Below, one piece after another: positions 1 to 9,772 of a stretch of 64,000 bases of DNA. Numbering within the stretch: the stretch's first letter is position 1; the number at the start of each line of letters is the position of its first letter. The notes beneath the pieces are model-generated. The model had not been told where the DNA came from, made no database searches, and saw only the letters and a list, made by a program, of their open reading frames with translations. The position numbers were made by a program, and so were the translations under genes. Source of the DNA: Fidelibacterota bacterium. GTDB lineage: Bacteria; Fidelibacterota; UBA8477; JABMPR01. The DNA lies in NCBI GenBank assembly GCA_018673925.1, contig JABHBL010000022.1, positions 62,001 through 126,000 of the forward strand. The letters run 5' to 3'.

Positions 1-2796
1 ATCCATCTCGATATGGGTACAGACACCGGTCTTAGACATTCTTGGACCGATACAACAGTTAACAACGGACAGACCTATTACTATGCTGTTGTGGCTTATG
101 ATTATGGCTTTGACTACGATTTTTATGAGCGTGGCATATCCGAAATTGATTTAAGACCACCAATCACACCATCTGAATGTACAAAAAAAATAGAAATCAA
201 CGCCTCTGGCGATCCTGTAAAATTTGCCATTAATACGGCTGTTGTGGTTCCTAATGCACCAGCGATGGCCTATATAGCGCCAGAAATTGTTGCGGACGCT
301 ACCACGACCCTTGGAACAGGATCTCTGGATATTGAGGTAGTTGATCCTTCAAAAATCAGAAGTAATGATCAATATCGAATCACTTTCCGAGATTGGTCGG
401 AAGATGGTGTAGACAATGATAACGATTGGGCTACGTGGACGGATGATTCTACTACAATTGACATTAACGCAACTCTGCAACTGCTAATTCCACCAAACTC
501 GGATACATTAACCATCAATATTCCCGGTTATCAGTACCATCTTGGGATCACTGCAACTACTGAACAATTTTCCTATAATGGCTTCGATTTTATCACGACT
601 TTTGTGGATACGCAGACCGTGTCAGGGGATTCAACATATATCCAATATTTCGTTGATATTCCTGATACCAGTTTCACGCTACTCCCAACCCTTGGGTTGT
701 GGGATGGCTGGGAAGATCTGTATGATGATGTCGGTGCAGATGGTTGTGGAGACGAATATGAAACTGGAGATTTAAATAATCCATGCTCTGAAGTTGCCCT
801 CAACCTGGGCAACGATCCAAATGGAGATAACTGGAATGAATTGACCAATCCGACTGGAACACAAGCCAATGCCAAACCGGATGCAGGTGAGCCTCAATTC
901 GATAAGAATGATGTCGATGAGGTACCAAGACATACCACCTCCTATCAGCTTCAAAATCTCACAACTGGAAACGTGTTGCTTGCAGATCAGACCAATTTTT
1001 CAGGCGAGGGCCGAGGCCTGGTCACCGAAGGTTTTAAGGTCAATATAAAAAATGATGAAATCGGATTAAATGTCGCAGAAACGGGCTGGTTGAGGTCAGG
1101 TTTAAATTATGAAATCAATATCACCAAAGATGCGAATTCGAACGTAGATATTATATCGGTTCCATTCGATTACCTATTGACCCTGAGCCCCACCGTTGTA
1201 GACACTTCATTATTATATAATAAACGTCTGGCTTTCAGCATCCAGGATCTTACCAATGATCTCCCAGTACGAATTATCGCTCAAACCCTTACGGATAGCA
1301 TTTTGCGCCCAGGATCGGTGATTTACCCCACTATTCAAGCCGGTGGAGAGAATAAAGTAACCTGGAAGATGAACACAAGATCTAAGGTTGGTGACGTGAA
1401 ACGGATAGCAGTATGGGACGACTTGACCGTTTTTGCAACTTCAAGCCAGGGTATTGGCGTTTTTAATGAAGAAACCTGGACCAACATTACTGTGGATGAG
1501 GGATTGTTGACAAATAACATCTCTGACCTGGCATATGATAACAGTGGGCGACTCATGGTTGCTACTTCAGGCGGTTTAAGCGTTCACAATCCGTATGGTT
1601 GGGAGAATTATGCAATTGATCTTATTGTTGAGGCAAGCGGTACTGAAGAAGCCAAATTTGATTTCCTCAGTTTTGATAAAGTTCTTGAAGATGATGATGG
1701 CATACTCTGGTCCATTTCCTCCAAAGGAATCATGCGTTGGGATTGGCATCGAAGCTTCATAGCCGAGCTCTGGGGGGAGAATGAAATCACATATATGAAC
1801 TTTGTCAACGGTGCCTTCTATACGATTAGTGGTGACACGGTAGTAACTGGTGTGCTTCAGCATGAATCTACAGCGCTTCTTGCACTGGATGATGGGACTA
1901 TTGTGATTGGCACTCAATCTGAAGGACTTGAATTCTATCAGCCATCTGATAGTAGTTTCTGGTATCTGAACCGGGACAACTCAGCCATTCCAACGGATAA
2001 GATAATTTCTCTCGCGACCAACCAGAGCGAGCTATTCATTGGAACCAAAGACAGAGGTCTGCTAGTTTATAATTTCGCCTTGGATAGTATTACATATGCG
2101 AATAAAGACAGTCTTCTGGATAGAAAAGTTACTGATCTGATAGTTGGTGCCGATGGCCGGATTCACCTCGTTACCAAAAAAGGTTATAATATTGTCGATT
2201 TCACTGACCCAAATGCGGTTCAATACACAGCCTACACCAAAGACGATGTTCCTGAGTTTGGGACCAATATCTTGCTAAGTGTGAGCGAAATGGATGACGG
2301 AGCCATCTGGATTGGTACAGAAAATTCCGTAGCAAGATTGAAGGATGGTAGCTGGGATAATTGGGCTCCTGAACCAGGTGATCAGTTCATTGTCAAAGCA
2401 CAGAAACCCTTCTCTGCTAATGATGTGTTGACATTCTCTGCTACCGGTGGTGATATCGATGTAGGTGCACCCGCAAGTCTGTTGGAGGATATTTCTGTGG
2501 TACCCAATCCCTATGTTGTGACTGCCTCCTGGGAACCCCAGCATCTTTATGATTCTGGAAGGGGAGTGCGTAAGATTGATTTTATTCACCTTCCTCCGGA
2601 GTGTACTATTAGCATATATACCATGAGTGGAAAGTTTGTTCAATCAATTGAGCACAACTCGGAAATATGGGACGGTGCAGAATCGTGGAATCTGCTTTCT
2701 CGCGACGGACTGGAAGTTTCCTATGGGGTGTATCTCTATCATGTAGATGCGCCGGGAATTGGTAATCATGTTAGCAAATTCGCAGTGATTAAGTAG
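1..2796 (+). CDS. Secreted propeller protein with C-terminal sorting-like domain (5' partial)
   Basis: The frame is open from base 1, so the true N-terminus lies outside the window. The N-terminal part resembles an extracellular beta-sandwich region with a fibronectin-like fragment. From about residue 455 to 800 there are repeats of the 'two-component regulator propeller' type (a Trp/Asp-rich pattern of ISDLAYD, LMVATSGGL, IWIGTENSV), which form a beta-propeller. The last ~90 residues begin with a 'VPNPY' motif and end in beta strands with a Gly-x-Tyr-x-Tyr pattern, like type IX secretion sorting domains. Likely exported to the cell surface. A PorV-like barrel gene follows 9 bp downstream with its SD site overlapping this stop codon, so the two are probably cotranscribed. 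The specific function is unknown. Confidence 0.8.
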   Translation: MHLDMGTDTGLRHSWTDTTVNNGQTYYYAVVAYDYGFDYDFYERGISEIDLRPPITPSECTKKIEINASGDPVKFAINTAVVVPNAPAMAYIAPEIVADATTTLGTGSLDIEVVDPSKIRSNDQYRITFRDWSEDGVDNDNDWATWTDDSTTIDINATLQLLIPPNSDTLTINIPGYQYHLGITATTEQFSYNGFDFITTFVDTQTVSGDSTYIQYFVDIPDTSFTLLPTLGLWDGWEDLYDDVGADGCGDEYETGDLNNPCSEVALNLGNDPNGDNWNELTNPTGTQANAKPDAGEPQFDKNDVDEVPRHTTSYQLQNLTTGNVLLADQTNFSGEGRGLVTEGFKVNIKNDEIGLNVAETGWLRSGLNYEINITKDANSNVDIISVPFDYLLTLSPTVVDTSLLYNKRLAFSIQDLTNDLPVRIIAQTLTDSILRPGSVIYPTIQAGGENKVTWKMNTRSKVGDVKRIAVWDDLTVFATSSQGIGVFNEETWTNITVDEGLLTNNISDLAYDNSGRLMVATSGGLSVHNPYGWENYAIDLIVEASGTEEAKFDFLSFDKVLEDDDGILWSISSKGIMRWDWHRSFIAELWGENEITYMNFVNGAFYTISGDTVVTGVLQHESTALLALDDGTIVIGTQSEGLEFYQPSDSSFWYLNRDNSAIPTDKIISLATNQSELFIGTKDRGLLVYNFALDSITYANKDSLLDRKVTDLIVGADGRIHLVTKKGYNIVDFTDPNAVQYTAYTKDDVPEFGTNILLSVSEMDDGAIWIGTENSVARLKDGSWDNWAPEPGDQFIVKAQKPFSANDVLTFSATGGDIDVGAPASLLEDISVVPNPYVVTASWEPQHLYDSGRGVRKIDFIHLPPECTISIYTMSGKFVQSIEHNSEIWDGAESWNLLSRDGLEVSYGVYLYHVDAPGIGNHVSKFAVIK

Positions 2797-2805
2797 GAGG
2801 TTGAT

Positions 2806-3846
2806 ATGAAACTATCAAGAAACTCATTTCGTATAGCACTCATCTTCCTGTTAATGGTCAGTACATCACTTGCGGTCTCCAAAAGAGGGACCACAGCGGC
2901 TTCTTTCCTGGAAATTGGGATTGGAGCGAGGGGAACCTCCATGGGTAACGCTTATGTTGCTGTTGTTGATGATGTCCACTCACTCTACTGGAATCCAGCT
3001 GGATTAGCTCTTATGAACAAGAGTGAGGTTAGCTTTATTCAGACCAATTGGTTAGCAGGCATTGGCTTCAATAATATTTCAGCGGCTTTCCCAATGGGAA
3101 ATCTAGGAACCTTTGGTGTCGCCTTGACCAGCATATCTATCGAAGAAATGGATGTTACTACCGTAGATCAGCCGGATGGTACTGGGGAGCGTTTTGGAGC
3201 TTCAGACCTATCGGCAACACTGGGGTGGGGTAGAAAATTCACAGATCGATTCACTTTTGGCGCTAATGTCAAATATATCGAAGAACGTATATGGCATATG
3301 AAAGCCAGTTCAGTCGCTGTGGATCTCGGCACCACATTTAAAACTCAGTTCAAAGATCTGAGAATTGGTATGAGTGTATCCAATTTTGGTGGAAAAATGC
3401 AGCTAAAAGGAGATGATACCTTGATCGAAGTTGATGTTGCTCCAGATCAGGAAGGCAACAACTCTCGTATCAATGCCCACCTTGATACTGACGAATGGTC
3501 ACTGCCTTTGACCTTTAGAGTCGGCTTGGCTGCAGATGTACTAAAAATTCCACATGGAAAACTCACCCTGGCTGTTGATGCAGCTCATCCCAATAACTAC
3601 TCGGAAAGCATTAGTGTTGGTGGAGAGTTCAACCTCATGGATCTAGCATTTCTTAGAGCCGGCCAGACTTTTTACCTTGATGATGTGGATGAGGATGGCA
3701 ATGCCCTGTCTCCAGAAGGCTTTAATGTTGGCGGTGGTGTAAATTTCCTCATCGCCCGAAATCTGAAATTTAAATTAGATCTTGCCTATGGCGATTGGGG
3801 AATATTAGACGAAACACATCGCTTTAGTATAAGTTTGGAATTTTAA
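2806..3846 (+). CDS. PorV/PorQ-family outer-membrane protein
   Basis: 346 residues with a cleavable signal peptide (hydrophobic to about residue 23). The mature start has the pattern AASFLEIGIGARGTSMGNAY and then 'LYWNPAGLA', hallmarks of the PorV/PorQ (UPF0164) family, which forms FadL-like outer-membrane barrels. The rest is alternating beta-strand sequence ending in Phe, as expected of a barrel substrate for BamA. PorV proteins shuttle T9SS cargo to the sortase complex at the cell surface. A strong AGGAGG site sits 5 nt before the ATG. Its place right after a gene with a sorting-like tail fits that role, but FCB genomes carry many PorV paralogs and this one need not be the sorting subunit. 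Confidence 0.85.
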   Translation: MKLSRNSFRIALIFLLMVSTSLAVSKRGTTAASFLEIGIGARGTSMGNAYVAVVDDVHSLYWNPAGLALMNKSEVSFIQTNWLAGIGFNNISAAFPMGNLGTFGVALTSISIEEMDVTTVDQPDGTGERFGASDLSATLGWGRKFTDRFTFGANVKYIEERIWHMKASSVAVDLGTTFKTQFKDLRIGMSVSNFGGKMQLKGDDTLIEVDVAPDQEGNNSRINAHLDTDEWSLPLTFRVGLAADVLKIPHGKLTLAVDAAHPNNYSESISVGGEFNLMDLAFLRAGQTFYLDDVDEDGNALSPEGFNVGGGVNFLIARNLKFKLDLAYGDWGILDETHRFSISLEF

Positions 3847-3898
3847 CCAGGGTTTCTCATATTCTGATTAGTCGATGTTGAAGGAAAGAAGGAAGCCA

Positions 3899-5050
3899 AT
3901 GAGATTAAATAATACGTCCATTTTAATTCTGCTGACAATGCTTGTCGGGTTATTGCAAGCATCACAGGTAGATCAAATTATTGAAATCAACGATGCAGCT
4001 GAATCGTGGGTTTCAAAGGATGGACGTCCACTGTACTATACTTCAAGTAGTTCACAGTATATGATTGATAATCAGTCTGTTAGAAGAATGACAGCCTATG
4101 ATCCGGCTACCGTTCCAAGTCTATCACCAAATGGTGAATATCGTCTCTTTTCGCTGCTTCAGGATTTAGGTGAAATAAAAAACAACACGAGATATTCAGA
4201 TTATTTCGTGTTAAATGATCACTCCGAATTGCTCTATGCTGTAAATCGAGGGTCTGAATCAGATCTCAAGCCACTGGTGGCAGCAGTGTCTGACAATGGC
4301 GTCCTTGCCCTGGTAGATCCTGTCAAGGCATTAATCTATTTTTATGAATCTGGCAACCTCATCTCAGAAGGACAGTTGTATGAGGATGATGGAGAGATGA
4401 GCATGGAGCGAAATGTTCTCATGCAATGGGTAGGGGATCAGTGCTACATTTTACTTGAACGTCCAGGATTTAATGGGGGTCCAGCAGGTAAATCTCTCTT
4501 TATTCGAATAAATAGCAATGGTCGCGGGCAGATAACAGCTTATTTGCCATTTACTTATTTGCAGAAATTGGTCTTTCAGAATCAACGCTTTTTTGTCAGT
4601 GGCTACGATTACTCAGCCACTGATAAGGAAATGAAACCTATGGTTGCAGAACTCACCAGGGATGGGAAGATGCTCTGGAATAATGAGAATTTTGGTCATG
4701 AGCTTAAATTATCCACCAATGGACGCTATCTTGCTGTGCTAAGCAGCCATGAATATATTCAATTGTTTGACCTGAACTTCAAAAGAGTTGAAAAAATTCG
4801 ATTTGATAACAACAATCGTGTTTGTTTAGGCTTGTCAGTAAACAACCGCGGCGAGGTTGCAATTATTCGCGTCGCAGCAGATTTCTTTGCCAAAAGAAAC
4901 ACTCATTTCTCCCAAATCTTTTTTCCTCAATCAAAAGATAATACTGATGTTCAAATCGATCCTCGTTTTCCAAAGTTGTTTCAAATACAAAATGATGGTG
5001 ATCGATTTTTCATAGGAACCAGCTATGAATGGCTAGAGATCAGCCAGTAA
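3899..5050 (+). CDS. Secreted protein of unknown function
   Basis: 383 residues. I start at 3899 because an AAGGAAG site lies just upstream and the peptide then begins with a normal signal sequence (MRLNN, then a Leu-rich core ending near 'LLQAS'). An upstream ATG at 3875 would add eight charged residues and lacks a good SD site. The mature protein is beta-rich with short segments such as 'LSPNGEYRLFS' and 'LSTNGRYLAVLS', reminiscent of propeller blades. I recognise no catalytic motif. It overlaps the next start by one base (TAATG), so it is cotranscribed with the M23 peptidase. It resembles the gene at 7196 in size and layout, and the two may be distant paralogs flanking the peptidase. Confidence 0.75.
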   Translation: MRLNNTSILILLTMLVGLLQASQVDQIIEINDAAESWVSKDGRPLYYTSSSSQYMIDNQSVRRMTAYDPATVPSLSPNGEYRLFSLLQDLGEIKNNTRYSDYFVLNDHSELLYAVNRGSESDLKPLVAAVSDNGVLALVDPVKALIYFYESGNLISEGQLYEDDGEMSMERNVLMQWVGDQCYILLERPGFNGGPAGKSLFIRINSNGRGQITAYLPFTYLQKLVFQNQRFFVSGYDYSATDKEMKPMVAELTRDGKMLWNNENFGHELKLSTNGRYLAVLSSHEYIQLFDLNFKRVEKIRFDNNNRVCLGLSVNNRGEVAIIRVAADFFAKRNTHFSQIFFPQSKDNTDVQIDPRFPKLFQIQNDGDRFFIGTSYEWLEISQ

Positions 5051-7191
5051 TGTACCTTAAATTCATCCTTTTTCTCTTACCCCTGACCTTACTGGGTCAG
5101 ATAAATAACTTCCCCTGGCCCATGTCGCCCATGGATGCACAGCATCGCATCTCAGCTACCTTTGATGAATGTCGTGAAGACCGGGACCATTTTCATAATG
5201 GTACTGATATGCCTTTAGCTCCTGGTGAGAACGTCCTGAGCATCATGTCTGGCACGGTTTCAGGTTTTGGCTCTGACTGGATTAGAGTTGAGGATTTTGC
5301 CTATGTACATGTTATTCCTCTGGCAGGACTACAGGTAGGTAACACAGTAGCACAGGGGGCTGTGGTCGGCCACACAGACAGTTATGCCCATATTCATCTG
5401 AATTATGGTGGTGGCGCCAGTGGCCACCCCACTGGAAATCCGCTTTTACCGGGGAAAATCACCCCTTTTGTTGATCCCTATCATCCAAGGTCACCCATCA
5501 TTCAATTTGTGAGAGATGGTACTTCAGCGGCATTTCCCGGTGCGACTCTCAGTGGTCAGGTTGATATTATTGCTCAAGCCGCTGATACCACGGACCTTTT
5601 GTCTAGCATTGATATGAATAATGGAATCTACACTATTGGCTGGGCATTGTACTCAGCAGATACCTCTGAGGTGATACGCGGACCTCATTTTTGGTTTGAA
5701 GCTGATGAACTATATTCAAATTCGAATATCAATAGAGTATATGCTCCTGGATCCAGCACCAGCATATACCGATATGTCGTTACCAATCGAATCACATCAA
5801 ACGACTTCCTTGATTGTTCCCTTTATGAACCAGGTCCCTATGTCATATCTGTGATGAGTTCTGATACTCGCGATAATTGGGACACGACCTATGTGCGAGT
5901 ACAACTCAGTGATGTGGATCTACTGCCACCTGGACAGCCTAATTTTACATATATCGGACCCAATGCAGAGGGACATTTACAGTTGGAATGGGAAGCCCCT
6001 GATGATCCAGATCTAGGAGGCTATATTTTGGAATTCTCGTTCAATGGCACGACCTGGAGCTCCAATCATGGTCCAGATATCCTCACTTCAGAATTAACCA
6101 GTTTTACAGTCGATGGTTTTCCACAAAACTCCTACATTCAATTTCGACTTAAGGCAGTAGATACTGCCCCCATCCCTAATCAGAGTCTGTACTCCGATAC
6201 CTACGGTGTCCGATTAAATAATAATCAACCCACCATTCTCGTTGTTGATGGCTTTGATCGCACCAATGGCTCTTGGACAAGTGTCCAACACAATTTTGCT
6301 ACCTATTATTCTGAAGCTATCGTAAATAGCGGGTCAGAAGTAGCCATTGCATCAGCGAGCAATGAATGGGTCACTGTAACTCAGAATCTTGAGGATTATT
6401 ACTCTGTATTTTGGTTTCTAGGTGATGATAGCAGGACTTTAGAAACATTTAGTACGTCAGAGCAGAATGTGATTTCTGAATATCTGGATGGAGGTGGTTA
6501 CTTGTTTGCCTCGGGGGCAGAGATTGGCTATGATCTCAGTGCCGGATCTCCAAGCGATATCGCTTTTTTGAATGAAACCTTACATATTACCTACCTCGGT
6601 GATAATGGGAATCACTATACCGTAAATGGAGTGGGTCCTTACTTTTCTGGTCTCAGTTTTAACTATGGGAGCAGCCCCTATGAAGAGGATTGGCCAGATC
6701 ATTTTGGTGTATCATCAAATGGTGAAATAGCGCTTCAATATGGGAGTGGACTGAATGCTGCTGTGAGTTACCTTGACAATACATCAGGGACATTTGTTAT
6801 GGGATTGGCCTTCGAAACCATTGATACAGAAACTCAGCGTGCAAACCTCATCGGACGTGTGCTACAGTACTTTGCTGGAACAACTGACATAATCGACATT
6901 CAAGTTCCTGAGCATTTGTCCGTATCTCGGATATATCCAAACCCATTCAATGCTTCGGTTAATATCGAGTACCAATTGGATCAATATGCTGAGAGTCGCA
7001 TACTTATTTATGATCTTCGAGGGGCTCTTATTGCAGACCAGCAAATGGTGAATAATTCACCTGGGACCTACCATTGGACCTGGAATGCTGAAAATAAAAT
7101 GGGGCGGAGTGTACCAAGTGGTGCTTATTTTGTTCAGTTGCTTCAAGGAGAAGCACGCAGTGAGACCCACAAAATAGTTTTACTTAAATAG
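5050..7191 (+). CDS. Secreted M23-type metallopeptidase with Fn3 and T9SS sorting domain
   Basis: 713 residues from the ATG at 5050, which overlaps the upstream stop and is followed directly by a signal peptide (MYLKF to about 'TLLGQ'). Residues ~25-140 form a LytM/M23 domain with candidate zinc ligands in 'HNGTD' and 'HIH'. M23 enzymes cut peptide cross-bridges in peptidoglycan or elastin-like proteins. Next come a linker, an Fn3-like domain (~290-390), an alpha/beta segment starting 'TILVVDGFDR' and reading like a glutamine-amidotransferase-like fold (~395-600), and a C-terminal ~85-residue T9SS sorting domain with 'IYPNPFN' and 'YDLRG'. It is therefore expected to be surface-anchored or released through type IX secretion. 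The substrate may be foreign cell wall or protein. Confidence 0.85.
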   Translation: MYLKFILFLLPLTLLGQINNFPWPMSPMDAQHRISATFDECREDRDHFHNGTDMPLAPGENVLSIMSGTVSGFGSDWIRVEDFAYVHVIPLAGLQVGNTVAQGAVVGHTDSYAHIHLNYGGGASGHPTGNPLLPGKITPFVDPYHPRSPIIQFVRDGTSAAFPGATLSGQVDIIAQAADTTDLLSSIDMNNGIYTIGWALYSADTSEVIRGPHFWFEADELYSNSNINRVYAPGSSTSIYRYVVTNRITSNDFLDCSLYEPGPYVISVMSSDTRDNWDTTYVRVQLSDVDLLPPGQPNFTYIGPNAEGHLQLEWEAPDDPDLGGYILEFSFNGTTWSSNHGPDILTSELTSFTVDGFPQNSYIQFRLKAVDTAPIPNQSLYSDTYGVRLNNNQPTILVVDGFDRTNGSWTSVQHNFATYYSEAIVNSGSEVAIASASNEWVTVTQNLEDYYSVFWFLGDDSRTLETFSTSEQNVISEYLDGGGYLFASGAEIGYDLSAGSPSDIAFLNETLHITYLGDNGNHYTVNGVGPYFSGLSFNYGSSPYEEDWPDHFGVSSNGEIALQYGSGLNAAVSYLDNTSGTFVMGLAFETIDTETQRANLIGRVLQYFAGTTDIIDIQVPEHLSVSRIYPNPFNASVNIEYQLDQYAESRILIYDLRGALIADQQMVNNSPGTYHWTWNAENKMGRSVPSGAYFVQLLQGEARSETHKIVLLK

Positions 7192-7195
7192 GTGA

Positions 7196-8386
7196 GTGGT
7201 GAAAAGTAAGTATCTAATACTAATTTTAGGTCTACTGCAAATAACTAGAGCTGATATACTGCATATTGAACCTTATGCCCAATGGACCTTTGACACCCCG
7301 CTGGAACAGGTCATTTTCAGATCAAACACCAGCGGTTTCCCTATCATGTATACCCTTACAGAGCATCAGATTTCTTACTATGACAGTCTGGGGAACAAAC
7401 TAGTCCAAATAGACCGTACTCCAGATGATGTATTCAAAATAAATCAGGATCTGTCGAGTTTTATGTTGATTCAAGAAAACGAATCCATCGAGATTTCCAA
7501 TCCACAGAGACTTTACTCATTTCAGGTGTTTGATTCTCAAGGGAATCCAAAATACACATTAGTTCATGGTGTTCCCTTAGGTGGGGGAGAACTCAATTCA
7601 AGTCTGACCAATCATGGTAGTATTCTACTAACCCAAGATGATCAACCCTGGATACTTGAGTTGAGCAATGAGGACACACTGCTCTTTTTGGAGAATGTTG
7701 TACCCGGTGATCAGGAAAATTGTCAAATAAATCTCGCGATGGATAAATTGATCAACAGGAATGAATTCATCACGGCTTCCTCATGCATTTCTCCTAACGA
7801 TGACGTATCATCAGCTACAATCGATATTCACCTATGGAATCATGACAAACTTTTGACTGATCCTGTGAGCGTTCCAGGAAGGCTTGTTGGGCTAGAGGCC
7901 ATGCCTGGTACTGATTATTACTTTCTTGAGATTGATGATGGTTTTAAATCAAGCCTAACGCTATTTGATAGAGATAGAATCATGGAGAAATACCCCTGGA
8001 AAACCTGGGAGATCAGCTCTCTCGGACGAGAGGCAGCCTTTATCATTTCTGAAAATGATTTAAATGTTGTTAATCTGGGAGATGGGAAGATTATTTCCAG
8101 TTACCATCCCATCGATTTATCCACTATCAGTGATGCTGACTATCTGCCTCGCTGGGGTTTATTTCTGTATATTCGTTATGAACCATTTTTCACCGAAGAT
8201 GGTGTGCAGGCTTATCGCAATTTCGAACTGGAAGGCGTGAGTAAAACCGGCCAGATCGCCCACCGTAGCTCATTTGGAAGCTGGACAACCACATTACCAA
8301 AATTATCTCAAATTGGAAAAGATCTATTTGCAATTCATATGCACAATGCTGTTCTTTTATATCGTGTTGAATTGGAAGAGAAATAG
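7196..8386 (+). CDS. Secreted protein of unknown function
   Basis: About 396 residues. The start is GTG at 7196 or the adjacent GTG at 7199, four to seven bases after the preceding stop. A signal peptide follows (hydrophobic LILILGLLQ, cut near 'TRA'). The mature chain is beta-rich, with aspartate and glycine turns ('LGDGKIISSY', 'LFDRDRI'), suggesting a propeller-like fold, but there is no motif I can name. It lies in the same run as the M23 peptidase and may be a distant paralog of the gene at 3899. The next gene starts after a 42-bp gap with no convincing hairpin. Confidence 0.7.
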   Translation: MVKSKYLILILGLLQITRADILHIEPYAQWTFDTPLEQVIFRSNTSGFPIMYTLTEHQISYYDSLGNKLVQIDRTPDDVFKINQDLSSFMLIQENESIEISNPQRLYSFQVFDSQGNPKYTLVHGVPLGGGELNSSLTNHGSILLTQDDQPWILELSNEDTLLFLENVVPGDQENCQINLAMDKLINRNEFITASSCISPNDDVSSATIDIHLWNHDKLLTDPVSVPGRLVGLEAMPGTDYYFLEIDDGFKSSLTLFDRDRIMEKYPWKTWEISSLGREAAFIISENDLNVVNLGDGKIISSYHPIDLSTISDADYLPRWGLFLYIRYEPFFTEDGVQAYRNFELEGVSKTGQIAHRSSFGSWTTTLPKLSQIGKDLFAIHMHNAVLLYRVELEEK

Positions 8387-8428
8387 GTTTTTTTCAGAAT
8401 CAACTAATAACAAAATCAGGAGTGTAAC

Positions 8429-9487
8429 TTGAAAATAAAGTTTTTCGTATTATTGATGCTAAGCATGGCAATTGTTAGCTGCAGCACCCAGCAGGAAATT
8501 GTTGTCGAGGAAAAGCCATTTGGCCTTTCCAATGTTGAACAATTGACATTCGTTGGTGACAATGGTGAAGCATACTGGGGTCCACAAGGACAGCAGATTA
8601 TCTTCCAGAGCAAACGGGATGGCAATGGTTGTGATAAAATTTATATCATGAATGCAGATGGCAGTGAACAGCATATGGTGAGTCCTGAATTGGGCGCAAA
8701 TACTTGTTCCTATTTTAGCATGGAGAAGGATAAAATTATTTTTGCCTCTACCTTTGGTGTCGTGGATAGTTGTCCACCCAGACCAAAACCTCAGGGGAAT
8801 AAATACCTTTGGCCACTTTTTCCCTATGATATCTATTCAGCTAATCCTGATGGATCTGATCTTGTACGAATCAGGGAAAATGTTGGCTATGATGCTGAAC
8901 CAACCGTTTCCTTTCTCACTGGCAAGGTGATTTTCACTTCTGAAATCGATGATGACTTAGAATTATTCACCATGAATATGGATGGATCTGATGTCCAGAG
9001 GGTCACCAACCACCTTGGTTATGATGGTGGACCCTATTTTAGTCCAGATGCAAAAAAGATTGTCTGGCGTGCCTGGTATCCAGAAAATGCCGCAGACACT
9101 TTGCGTTGGCAGGAAAACATGGCTCTGGATCAGGTTGAAGCCGTACCGCTCTCTATTTATACCATGGATGTGGATGGTCAGAATAAAGTACGATTGACTG
9201 ACAATGGCGCTACTAACTGGGCTCCATCCTGGCATCCTGATGGAAAGCATGTGGTTTTCTCATCCAACATGGATGACTGGAATGAAGAGGTCGGTGCCTT
9301 TGGTCATAACTTTGAGCTATATATGGTGGCCATTGATGGTTCAGGACTAAAACGCCTGACAAACAATACCTTCTTCGATAGTTTCCCCATGTTTAGCCCA
9401 GATGGAAAATTCATGGCCTTTGCTTCCAACCGCGATGCTGATAATCCCAGGGCAACTCATATTTTTAAAGCTGAGTGGAACGATTAG
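8429..9487 (+). CDS. TolB-like beta-propeller lipoprotein (PD40 repeats)
   Basis: 352 residues starting at TTG 8429 behind an AGGAGTG site. The signal peptide ends in a lipobox (IVSC, Cys18), so a lipoprotein is predicted. At least five TolB/PD40 blades follow, seen as 'MNADGSE', 'NPDGSD', 'MNMDGSD', 'MDVDGQN' and 'AIDGSG', each with a paired 'SPDGK/WHPDGK...FSSN' strand. TolB-type propellers mediate protein-protein contacts in the periplasm or on the outer membrane. This one has no C-terminal OmpA domain and no Pal neighbour, so it is not TolB itself. A clear terminator at 9517-9560 closes the unit. Confidence 0.85.
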   Translation: MKIKFFVLLMLSMAIVSCSTQQEIVVEEKPFGLSNVEQLTFVGDNGEAYWGPQGQQIIFQSKRDGNGCDKIYIMNADGSEQHMVSPELGANTCSYFSMEKDKIIFASTFGVVDSCPPRPKPQGNKYLWPLFPYDIYSANPDGSDLVRIRENVGYDAEPTVSFLTGKVIFTSEIDDDLELFTMNMDGSDVQRVTNHLGYDGGPYFSPDAKKIVWRAWYPENAADTLRWQENMALDQVEAVPLSIYTMDVDGQNKVRLTDNGATNWAPSWHPDGKHVVFSSNMDDWNEEVGAFGHNFELYMVAIDGSGLKRLTNNTFFDSFPMFSPDGKFMAFASNRDADNPRATHIFKAEWND

Positions 9488-9516
9488 TTAGTTCGTAGAA
9501 ATCTGCTTAGGAAAAT

Positions 9517-9560
9517 AATGGTGTCTTACTTCAATTGCAGTAGTGGGACACCATTTTTTT
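9517..9560 (+). terminator. Rho-independent terminator
   Basis: A 9-bp inverted repeat (AATGGTGTC at 9517-9525 with GACACCATT at 9547-9555) encloses a 21-nt loop and is followed by five T residues. It lies 30 bp after the TolB-like gene. The long loop makes it slightly weaker than a textbook terminator. Confidence 0.7.
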
Positions 9561-9586
9561 ACACTTAACGAAATTGTCAGAAATGA

Positions 9587-9772
9587 ATGAATAAACTGCT
9601 ACTCACATATTTGCCCTACGGTGTCATCGATCTTCTTTTAAGTATCGCTATAATCAGTGAATTGGTCAATAAACGATATGATTTGCTGTGGGCCAATCTG
9701 CCAATCCTGATCTGGGGTTTGGTTTCACTCAATAAACAAGTCAGAAAGATGCAAGATGATCTGGTTGATTGA
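9587..9772 (+). CDS. Small hypothetical membrane protein
   Basis: 61 residues with two hydrophobic segments (about 5-23 and 34-47) and a charged C-terminal tail (NKQVRKMQDD). No family recognised. The SD site is weak. The gene overlaps the next membrane-protein gene by 17 bp, and the coupling suggests that both are translated together as a pair of membrane proteins. Confidence 0.55.
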   Translation: MNKLLLTYLPYGVIDLLLSIAIISELVNKRYDLLWANLPILIWGLVSLNKQVRKMQDDLVD

